Shown: positions 57,460-64,000 of the stretch, one piece after another
Position numbering within the stretch: the first letter of the stretch is position 1
How the letters are laid out: the number at the start of each line of letters is the position of its first letter
From: Ferrovibrio sp.
GTDB lineage: Bacteria > Pseudomonadota > Alphaproteobacteria > Ferrovibrionales > Ferrovibrionaceae
Direction: 5' to 3'
NCBI RefSeq assembly: GCF_025869515.1
Contig: NZ_JAOZVR010000077.1
Span: 62,001 to 126,000, forward strand
Length of the DNA: 64,000 nt
Made by a program: the position numbers and the translations under genes
Notes under the pieces: model-generated
Told to the model about the DNA's origin: nothing
Database searches by the model: none
Seen by the model: only the letters and a program-made list of their open reading frames with translations

Positions 57460-58134
57460 CTACTTCAGCAGGTTGGTGACGGCCGCCTTTATGCCGGCCA
57501 TGAAGATATCGATCTTGGCATTCGTCACGGCGACGGGATCGGGCGGCACGGCGGTGCCGTAGATATACTGGCGGATCCCGTCGTAGACGATCGAACCGTG
57601 CAGCCCCCAGTAGAGTTCGAGTTCGGCCGGACTGACCGGCCTGGCGGCGACCGAGGGCAGGCCGAGTTCCCGCCGCACCTCGGCGCACAGCACCAGCAGA
57701 ATCCGTTCGCGCACCAGTTTGAGATAGCGCTGGTTGAAACCGACATTGCGCATGCCGGCCTGAAAGAAGATGCGCATCCAGTCGTGGTTCACGATGGCCG
57801 GATAATATTCGGCATAGAACCGCTTCAGCCGCGCCGCCACCGGCTGGCGCCGATCCTCGATCCAGTCCTGCCATTCCGGATTCCAGCGCGTGAGGTAGAT
57901 TTCCTTGTACACGCGGTCGACCAGATCCTGTTTGGTCGGAAAATAGCGGTACAGCAAAGGCTGGGTGATGCCGAGCCGCCTGGCCAGTTCGCGCGTCTGC
58001 CCGTCGAAACCCACTTCGGCAAAGAACCGGATCGCCTCCAGCACGATCTGCTTCTCCCGCTCGTCGGGGAGCAGGCGCGATCGCTTTGAAGCGGTTCCGG
58101 TTTTCGGCTTTTTCCGTTTGTCGGGCTTCGTCAT
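57460..58134 (-). CDS. TetR-family regulator of the hydroxylase locus
   Basis: A 224-residue regulator. After a basic tail (KRKKPKTGTASKRSR), residues about 24-70 are the helix-turn-helix: EKQIVLEAIRFFAEVGFDGQ and the recognition helix GITQPLLYRYFPTKQDL. The C-terminal ligand domain contains DWMRIFFQAGMRNVGFNQRY, typical of TetR repressors beside catabolic genes. The ATG at 58134 is chosen over one 12 bases upstream; the ribosome site is weak. A perfect 16-bp palindrome at 58161-58176 lies between it and the divergent hydroxylase operon. Confidence 0.92.
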   Translation of the reverse strand: MTKPDKRKKPKTGTASKRSRLLPDEREKQIVLEAIRFFAEVGFDGQTRELARRLGITQPLLYRYFPTKQDLVDRVYKEIYLTRWNPEWQDWIEDRRQPVAARLKRFYAEYYPAIVNHDWMRIFFQAGMRNVGFNQRYLKLVRERILLVLCAEVRRELGLPSVAARPVSPAELELYWGLHGSIVYDGIRQYIYGTAVPPDPVAVTNAKIDIFMAGIKAAVTNLLK

Positions 58135-58160
58135 TTTGCAGCGCACCTTCCGAATTCTTG

Positions 58161-58176
58161 TTTATCAAATGATAAA
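58161..58176. promoter_or_regulatory. TetR operator of the hydroxylase locus
   Basis: TTTATCA-AA-TGATAAA, a perfect inverted repeat between divergent genes, next to a TTGACT -35-like box (58182-58187) for the hydroxylase operon. A bound TetR dimer would block both promoters. Confidence 0.75.
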
Positions 58177-58278
58177 TAGTGTTGACTTGCCTTCACACGC
58201 TCGCCTAACGTCCCGCCATCGGCCGCAGAGCCGGGCAGCCTGGAATTCATACACAATGCAGGCTGAGGGAGGAAACCG

Positions 58279-59121
58279 GTGAAAGCACCGCCGTTCGGCT
58301 ACGTGAAGGCGCGCGAGCTCGGGCAGGTCTTCGACCTGCTCGACCAGCATGGCGATGACGCCAAGATCCTTGCCGGCGGCCAGAGCCTGATTCCCTCGCT
58401 CAACCTGCGCCTGTCGCGCCCCGCCGTGCTGATCGACATCAATGCCATTGCCGACCTGCAGGGCATCCGGGAAACCGCCGACAGCGTGATCGTCGGCGCC
58501 CTGACCCGGCATGTCGTCCTGGAAACATCGCCCGTCATCGCCAGGCATGTGCCGCTGGTGGCCCAGGCGATGCCGCAGATCGCCCATCCCGCCATCCGCA
58601 ACCGCGGCACCATCGGCGGCAGCCTGGCCTTCGCCGATCCGGCCGCCGAACTGCCCGCCTGTGCGCTGGCGCTGGAGGCCACCTTCATTCTGCGCAACCG
58701 CAGCGACGAGCGCCGCGTGCCGGCCTCGGGCTTTTTCCATGGCCTGTTCGAGACCGACCTGCGGCCCGGCGAAGTGCTGGCCGCCATCGAATTTCCCAAG
58801 GCGATGGCCGGCCACCGCTTCGCTTTTGCCGAACTGGCGCGCCGCCACGGCGATTACGCGATGATCGGCATGGCGGCGGCGGCGCCGCAGCCCGGCACGC
58901 TCCGGCTGGCCTATTTCGGCGTGGCCGACCGGCCTGTCCTGGCCTCCGCCGCCGCCGCCTGCCTGCTGCGGGACGGACCGCAGGGCCTGGAGGCCGCCTG
59001 TGCCGCGCTGGCCGGCGACCTTTCGCCGAGCGGCGATCTCAATGCCGGGCCGCAGACCAAGCTGCATCTGGCGGCCGTGCTGCTGCGCCGGGCCATACCC
59101 TCCCTGTTTGCCCCAGCCTAG
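58279..59121 (+). CDS. Molybdenum hydroxylase, FAD-binding medium subunit
   Basis: A 280-residue subunit of the CoxM/CutM type, which carries FAD and passes electrons to the acceptor. The FAD motifs are ILAGGQSLIPSLNLRL (AGGQS, residues 32-36) and RNRGTIGGSLAFADPAAELP (TIGGS). It begins with GTG at 58279, with GAGGGAGGAAACC immediately upstream. It is the first of three subunit genes in the order medium-small-large. Nine bases separate it from the small subunit gene. Confidence 0.94.
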   Translation: MKAPPFGYVKARELGQVFDLLDQHGDDAKILAGGQSLIPSLNLRLSRPAVLIDINAIADLQGIRETADSVIVGALTRHVVLETSPVIARHVPLVAQAMPQIAHPAIRNRGTIGGSLAFADPAAELPACALALEATFILRNRSDERRVPASGFFHGLFETDLRPGEVLAAIEFPKAMAGHRFAFAELARRHGDYAMIGMAAAAPQPGTLRLAYFGVADRPVLASAAAACLLRDGPQGLEAACAALAGDLSPSGDLNAGPQTKLHLAAVLLRRAIPSLFAPA

Positions 59122-59129
59122 AGAGTCCG

Positions 59130-59627
59130 ATGGACCAGCATGACATCAGCGTGATCGTGAACGGGCAGAAAATCCGGCGCCGCGTCTCCGCGCGTCAGCA
59201 CCTGATCGATTTCCTGCGCAACGATCTGAGCCTGACCGGCTCGCATCTGGGCTGCGAGCATGGCGTCTGCGGCGCCTGCACCATCCAGGTCGACGGCGTC
59301 GCCGTGCGCGGCTGCCTGATGCTGGCCGTGCAGGCCGACGGCGCCACGGTCGACACCATCGAGGGCTTGACCGACAGTGGCGCGATCGCCGACCTGCAGG
59401 ATGCCTTCCACCGGTATAACGCGCTGCAATGCGGCTTCTGCACGCCCGGCATGCTGTCCACCGCCGCCGAGCTGGTCGCGCAGCATCCCGATGCCGACCG
59501 CGAGGAGATCCGCGCGCATATCTCGGGCAATTACTGCCGCTGCACCGGCTATCACTCCATCGTCGACGCCATCGCCTCGGTGCTCGACGACCGCCGGAAG
59601 GCGCGGGCGAACGGAGGCGCGGCATGA
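59130..59627 (+). CDS. Molybdenum hydroxylase, 2Fe-2S small subunit
   Basis: A 165-residue subunit with two 2Fe-2S clusters. The plant-ferredoxin-type cluster ligands are GCEHGVCGACTIQVDG with the fourth Cys in RGCLML; the helical domain cluster uses CGFCTPGML and ISGNYCRCTGYH. Both are complete. It conveys electrons from the molybdenum centre to FAD. Its TGA overlaps the large-subunit ATG (ATGA). Confidence 0.97.
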   Translation: MDQHDISVIVNGQKIRRRVSARQHLIDFLRNDLSLTGSHLGCEHGVCGACTIQVDGVAVRGCLMLAVQADGATVDTIEGLTDSGAIADLQDAFHRYNALQCGFCTPGMLSTAAELVAQHPDADREEIRAHISGNYCRCTGYHSIVDAIASVLDDRRKARANGGAA

Positions 59628-62020
59628 GCGGCAGGCCCGTCGTCACGCCCTTCGACCGGCCCAACAGCTATATCGGCCGCGCCGTTCCGCGCCCCAATGC
59701 GAAGAAGCTGCTGCAGGGCCGCGGCACTTTCGTCGACGACATCGTGCTGCCGCGCATGGCGCATGTCGTCTTCGTGCGCAGCCCGCATGCCCATGCCCGC
59801 ATCGTCGGGATCGACCGGACGGCGGCGCAGGAGATGCCCGGCGTGATCGCCGTCGTCACCGGCGCCGAGCTTGCGAAGGTGATCACGCCCTGGATCGGCG
59901 TGCTGACCCATCTGAAGGGACTGAAATCGGCGCCGCAGCATGCCATCGCCATCGACCGCGCCTGCTGGCAGGGCGAGGCCGTGGCCGCTGTGGTCGCCGA
60001 AACCCGCGCCGAAGCCGAAGATGCCGCCGAGACGGTCGTCGTCGACTGGGAGGAACTGCCGCCCGTCGTCGACATGGAAACCGCGCTCGATGCCGCTACG
60101 CCGGTGATCCATCCGGAGCTGGGCGACAATCTCGCCTTCCGGCGCGAACTGGTGACCGGCGATGTCGACGGCGCCTTCGCCGCGGCCGACCATGTTTTCG
60201 AAGAGGTATTCCATACCGGCCGCCATACCGGCGTCTGCCTGGAGCCGCGCGCCGTGCTGGCGGATTATCAGCCGGCCGATGGCAAGCTGGTGGCCTATCA
60301 GGCGACCCAGGCGCCGCATATGATCCAGAACCTGCTGGCCAAGCATCTGGACCTGAACGAGTCCGATGTGCGGGTGATCTGCAAGGATGTCGGCGGCTCC
60401 TTCGGCATCAAGGTGCATATCTATCCCGACGAGATGGCCACCGCGGCACTGTCGGTGCTGCTGAAACGGCCGGTGAAATTCATCGCCGACCGGCTCGAGT
60501 CTTTCGTGACCGACATCCATGCCCGCGATCACCGCATCAAGGGCAGGATCGCCGTGAAGAGCGACGGCGAAATCCTCGCCTTCGAGATCGACGACCGCAC
60601 CGGCATCGGACCCTATTCCGTCTATCCCCGCACCAGCGCGGTCGAGGCCAACCAGGTGGTCAACTTGGTCGGCGGGCCCTACAAGCACAAGGCCTATCGC
60701 GCCTCCACGGAGGTCGTGTTCCAGAACAAGAACGTGACCTGCCAGTATCGCGCGGTCGGGCATCCGATCGCCTGCGCCGTCACCGAAGGCCTGGTCGATC
60801 TGGCCGCACGCAAGCTGGGCATCGATCCGGCCGACATCCGCCGCCGTAACCTGATCCCCGACGATGCCTATCCTTACACGGGCCTCGCCGGCCTGCCCTA
60901 TGAAAGCCTGTCGCATCACGCCTCGCTGGAAAAACTGCTGGCGCTGATGGATTACGACGGCTTGCGCGCCGAGCAGGCCGAGCTGCGCAAGCGCGGCATC
61001 TATCGCGGCATCGGGCTGGCCAGCTTCATCGAGGTCACCAATCCCTCATCGGCCTTCTACGGCATCGGCGGCGCGCGCATCTCGTCGCAGGATGGCTGCA
61101 GCATCCGGCTCGATCCGACCGGCACCATCATCTGCGCCACCGGCGTCACCGAGCAGGGCCAGGGCACCGAGGCGATCATCGCGCAGATCGCGGCGACCGC
61201 CGTCGGCGTCACCATGGAAAAGGTCCGCGTCATCACCGGCGATACCGATGCCACGCCCTATGGCGGCGGCACCTGGGCCTCGCGCGGCGCCGGCATCGGC
61301 GGCGAAGCAGCCCTGCAGGCCGGCAAGGCGTTGCGGCAGAATATCCTCAGCGTCGCGGCCGCCATGCTGCAGGCCGCGCCCGAAAGCCTCGACATCCGCA
61401 ACGGCGTGGTGGTCGATGCCGACACCGGCAACGAGCGCCTGCCGCTGGAAGAGATCGGCCGCGTCGTCTATTTCCGGCCGGATACGCTGCCGAAAGGCCT
61501 GCAGCCCGAATTCGTAGTGACGCGGCATTACGTGCAGAAGGACTATCCCTTCGTTTTCACCAACGGCATCCAGGGCTCGTATCTGGAGATCGATACCGAG
61601 ACCGGCTTCGTCACGCTGTTGAAGCATTGGTGCGTCGAGGATTGCGGCACCATCATCAATCCGCAGCTGGTCGACGAGCAGATCCGCGGCGGCGTGGTGC
61701 AGGGTCTGGGCGGCGCGCTGTTCGAACACTGCATCTACGACGACCGCGGCCAGCTGGTGAACGGCTCGATGATCGACTACCTGGTGCCGATGGCTGGCGA
61801 GATGCCGGACATCGTCGTCGGCCATGTCGTCTCGCCGACCGCCAGTTCCGAACTCGGCGCCAAGGGCGCGGGCGAAGCCGGCACCGCCGGCGCGCCGGGC
61901 GCCGTGATGAATGCGATCAACGACGCGCTGCTGCCGCTGAATGTCAGCCTGGCGGCACAGCCCTTTACACCCGAATCCATCCTCACGGCGCTCGGCAGGG
62001 TTGGCGCCAGGGTCGGATAA
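59624..62020 (+). CDS. Molybdenum hydroxylase, large molybdopterin subunit (not CO dehydrogenase)
   Basis: A 798-residue subunit of the xanthine oxidase family, binding the molybdopterin cytosine dinucleotide cofactor. Conserved blocks: GRGTFVDDI, HTGVCLEPRA, GGSFGIKVHIYPDE, TEQGQGTEAI and the catalytic Glu751 in GAGEAGTAG. At the active-site loop it reads CQYRAVGHP (374-381), not the AYXCSFR of form I CO dehydrogenase and not the form II AYRGAGR. It should therefore hydroxylate an organic substrate, probably an N-heterocycle or aldehyde. The ATG is coupled to the small subunit, and a Liv-type importer follows, consistent with catabolism of an imported compound. Confidence 0.93.
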   Translation: MSGRPVVTPFDRPNSYIGRAVPRPNAKKLLQGRGTFVDDIVLPRMAHVVFVRSPHAHARIVGIDRTAAQEMPGVIAVVTGAELAKVITPWIGVLTHLKGLKSAPQHAIAIDRACWQGEAVAAVVAETRAEAEDAAETVVVDWEELPPVVDMETALDAATPVIHPELGDNLAFRRELVTGDVDGAFAAADHVFEEVFHTGRHTGVCLEPRAVLADYQPADGKLVAYQATQAPHMIQNLLAKHLDLNESDVRVICKDVGGSFGIKVHIYPDEMATAALSVLLKRPVKFIADRLESFVTDIHARDHRIKGRIAVKSDGEILAFEIDDRTGIGPYSVYPRTSAVEANQVVNLVGGPYKHKAYRASTEVVFQNKNVTCQYRAVGHPIACAVTEGLVDLAARKLGIDPADIRRRNLIPDDAYPYTGLAGLPYESLSHHASLEKLLALMDYDGLRAEQAELRKRGIYRGIGLASFIEVTNPSSAFYGIGGARISSQDGCSIRLDPTGTIICATGVTEQGQGTEAIIAQIAATAVGVTMEKVRVITGDTDATPYGGGTWASRGAGIGGEAALQAGKALRQNILSVAAAMLQAAPESLDIRNGVVVDADTGNERLPLEEIGRVVYFRPDTLPKGLQPEFVVTRHYVQKDYPFVFTNGIQGSYLEIDTETGFVTLLKHWCVEDCGTIINPQLVDEQIRGGVVQGLGGALFEHCIYDDRGQLVNGSMIDYLVPMAGEMPDIVVGHVVSPTASSELGAKGAGEAGTAGAPGAVMNAINDALLPLNVSLAAQPFTPESILTALGRVGARVG

Positions 62021-62085
62021 GTCTGAAGCGTACGGCTTAAACGGCAGCTGATAACTGCCGCAACATAAACCTGGTGGAGGAAACC

Positions 62086-63348
62086 ATGACGAACACGCGT
62101 AATTCCAAGCGTCGCTCCGGCATGAGCCGGCGCGAAATTCTCGCCGCCGGCGCAGGTGGCGTTGCCCTTGCCGGCTTTACCCCCTCGCTATTCTCGATCG
62201 CCAGGGCGCAGGCCGGCACGATCAAGATCGGCTTCCCGGTGCCGCTGACCGGCCCGTTCGGCGCCGAGGCGCAGGATCAGGTGCGTGCCGCCGAAATCGC
62301 CATCAAGGAGTTCAACGACGCCGGCGGCTTCCAGGGCCGCCTGGCCGAACTGCTGGTGCGCGACGACAAGCTCAATCCCGGCGAAGCCGCCACCCGCACG
62401 CTGGAACTGATCGAGAAGGACAAGGTGAACTACGTCGTCGGTTCGCTGTCGGCCGCCGTGCAGCTCTCGATCAACAACGTGACCAAAGAGCGCGGCGTGA
62501 TCTTCAACTCGATCAGCCAGTCGGATGCGATCAACGAGGTGAAGGACTGGAGCAAGTTCACCTTCCACGAGGCGCTTAATCCGCATATGACCGCCGGCGC
62601 GGTTGGCCGCTACGCCTTCTCCAAGTTCGGCAAGAAGGTCGTCTATCTGACTGCCGACTATGCCTATGGCCATGAAATGGTGCGCGGCTTCGAGTCGGCC
62701 GGCAAACCCCTCGGCGTGCAGACGCTGGCCGATATCCGCCACCCGATCGGCGCCAACGATTATTCCGCCTTCCTGCCGCGCATCCAGTCGCTGCGTCCCG
62801 ACGTGCTCTGCATCTGCAACTTCGGCCGCGACCAGGTGAACGCCGTGAAGCAGGCCACCGAATTCGGCCTGAAGGAAAAGATCAAGATCGTCGCTCCCGT
62901 CCTGCTCTATACCGCCCGCGTCGCCGGCGGTCCGGAAATCTTCGAGGGTGTGGTCGGCGGCACGTCGTATTACTGGCGTCTGGAAGACACCATTCCGACC
63001 GCCAAGGCGTTCAACGATAAATTCCGCGCCGCCAATGGCGGGGCGGTACCCTCCGATTACGGTGCGCTCGGCTATGCCGGTGTCCGCACCGTGCTCACCG
63101 CCGCCAAGGCCGCCGGCAGCACCGACACCGACAAGGTGGTGGAGGCCATGCGGAACCTGAAATACGACTTCTACAAGGGCCCGCAGTATTACCGTGGCTG
63201 CGACCACCAGTCGGTCCAGTCGGTTCTGGTCATCGAATCGAAGAGCAAGGACATGAAGGACAAGAACGACGTGTTCAACATCGTCGGGGTCGAGACTCCC
63301 GATGAGAAGAACCTGCGCTCCTGCGCCGATCTTGGCCACAAGGCTTAA
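62086..63348 (+). CDS. Liv-type ABC transporter substrate-binding protein, Tat-exported
   Basis: A 420-residue protein with a twin-arginine signal (SRREILAAGAGGVALAG, cleavage after ARAQ near 45). The mature part is a Peripla_BP_6 domain: IKIGFPVPLTGPFGAEAQDQ, then DDKLNPGEAATRTLELI and YVVGSLSAAVQLSINN. These bind branched-chain amino acids, amides or aromatic acids. GGAGGAAACC precedes the ATG at 62086. Its place after the hydroxylase genes suggests it binds that enzyme's substrate or a relative. Tat export is unusual for this family and implies folding before export. Confidence 0.92.
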   Translation: MTNTRNSKRRSGMSRREILAAGAGGVALAGFTPSLFSIARAQAGTIKIGFPVPLTGPFGAEAQDQVRAAEIAIKEFNDAGGFQGRLAELLVRDDKLNPGEAATRTLELIEKDKVNYVVGSLSAAVQLSINNVTKERGVIFNSISQSDAINEVKDWSKFTFHEALNPHMTAGAVGRYAFSKFGKKVVYLTADYAYGHEMVRGFESAGKPLGVQTLADIRHPIGANDYSAFLPRIQSLRPDVLCICNFGRDQVNAVKQATEFGLKEKIKIVAPVLLYTARVAGGPEIFEGVVGGTSYYWRLEDTIPTAKAFNDKFRAANGGAVPSDYGALGYAGVRTVLTAAKAAGSTDTDKVVEAMRNLKYDFYKGPQYYRGCDHQSVQSVLVIESKSKDMKDKNDVFNIVGVETPDEKNLRSCADLGHKA

Positions 63349-63386
63349 TTGAGTACCGAGCGCTACGCCGCGACGAAGGAATGGTA

Positions 63387-64000
63387 ATGTCTGGTCTCAC
63401 CCTAGATTTACTGCTGTTGCAAATCGTCACCGGCGTGGCGCTCGGCTCGGTCTTTGTTCTTCTGGCCATCGGCCTGTCGCTTATTTTCGGCATGCTGACC
63501 ATCGTCAACTTCGCCCATGGCGCCTTCTACATGGTCGGCGCCTATATGGGCGTCTTCCTCTACGGCCTGACCAAGAACTTCTGGCTCTGCCTCGTCCTCG
63601 TGCCGCTGGGAGTCGGATCGATCGGCCTGGTGGTGGAACGCTTCCTGATCCGGCCGCTCTATGGCCGCAACATCGACGACCCCCTGCTGCTCACCTTCGG
63701 CCTGGGCTATGTCTTTATCGAATCGATCCGCATTCTCTTCGGCCTGAACGGCATTCCCTTCAGCACGCCGGCCGGCCTGCGCGGCGCGGTGGATATCGGC
63801 ATCGGCCATTTCCCGCTCTACCGCCTGTTCCTGATCGGCGCGACGGGCGTGCTGGTGCTTGGCCTGTGGCTGTTCATCGAGAAAACCAAGTTCGGCCTGA
63901 TCATCCGCGCCGGTGCGCGCGATCCGGAAATCCTGAAGGTGCTCGGCATCGACGTATCGAAAATCTGGCTGCTGGTCTTCGGCATCGGCACCGGCATCGC
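63387..64000 (+). CDS. Liv-type ABC transporter permease (LivH-like), partial
   Basis: The first 204 codons of a LivH-type permease. It starts MSGLTLDLLLLQIVTGVALG and carries the family motif IGLSLIFGMLTIVNFAHGAFYM (read in two parts) with the NFAHG element, then ERFLIRPLYGRNIDDPLLLT. Several membrane helices are visible. AAGGA lies 8 bases before the ATG at 63387. The gene, and presumably livM, livG and livF partners, continue to the right of the window. Confidence 0.93.
   Translation, partial: MSGLTLDLLLLQIVTGVALGSVFVLLAIGLSLIFGMLTIVNFAHGAFYMVGAYMGVFLYGLTKNFWLCLVLVPLGVGSIGLVVERFLIRPLYGRNIDDPLLLTFGLGYVFIESIRILFGLNGIPFSTPAGLRGAVDIGIGHFPLYRLFLIGATGVLVLGLWLFIEKTKFGLIIRAGARDPEILKVLGIDVSKIWLLVFGIGTGI

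Noticed and set aside
58279-62020. Aerobic carbon monoxide dehydrogenase coxMSL
   Set aside because: The large subunit loop is QYRAVGHP; the selenium/copper-site motif AYXCSFR of true CO dehydrogenase is absent.

Overview
The window is GC-rich, densely packed chromosomal DNA with strong third-position GC bias. Gene content (gltBD glutamate synthase, a SUV3-like degradosome helicase, B12-dependent methylmalonyl-CoA mutase, modABC, a FixL-type sensor kinase, many ABC importers) fits an alphaproteobacterium, probably from the Rhodospirillales and relatives. This placement rests on protein flavour only. No phage, plasmid, IS element or CRISPR array is evident.

Layout. 1-5450: a truncated DUF21/CBS membrane protein, several small proteins (two of them paralogues), a YdjM-like hydrolase with a DUF938 methyltransferase, and a free-standing TyrRS-type S4 domain. 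5620-10335: an ArsR repressor with its operator and a possible remnant partner gene, then a repeat-bearing leader feeding a TauABC/SsuABC-like importer, then a PAS_5 protein. 10332-16659: Uup ABC-F ATPase, a Cache chemoreceptor, TetR plus MAPEG, a small secreted protein and a cysteine-synthase-like enzyme. 16838-22841: gltD-gltB. 23303-27492: outer-membrane barrel, acyltransferase 3 divergent from a membrane LytTR regulator, an NDUFA9-like SDR and a superinfection-immunity-family protein.

27510-32511 holds the most unusual locus: a two-gene unit encoding a 1182-residue protein with both a subtilisin triad and an HExxH gluzincin site, followed by a ComEC-like metallo-beta-lactamase protein with a lysine-rich tail. 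A perfect hairpin lies just upstream. 32741-38245 is a DeoR-family regulator, a four-gene ABC importer and a GpdQ-like phosphodiesterase, read here as a glycerophosphodiester uptake and hydrolysis unit. 38261-45051: CYTH/CHAD protein, GNAT-nitrilase fusion, hybrid kinase with two FixL-like haem PAS domains divergent from a single-domain response regulator, and a second MAPEG protein. 45097-47283: methylmalonyl-CoA mutase.

47284-47743, upstream of the mutase, carries the same extended -10 box and AACGAA-type repeats as the leader of the importer at 6498. In both cases promoter, repeats and gene share an orientation, so this looks like a mobile or convergent 5' leader module. 48088-53227: an orphan membrane protein, a GST, then a ModE-like regulator with a textbook ModE box and modABC. 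53299-56956: SUV3-like helicase and small neighbours. 57184: tRNA-Arg(CCT). 57460-64000: a TetR regulator with a 16-bp palindromic operator divergent from a three-subunit molybdenum hydroxylase and a Liv-type importer that runs off the window. It is probably a catabolic locus for a heterocyclic or aromatic substrate, and the modABC system could supply its molybdenum.
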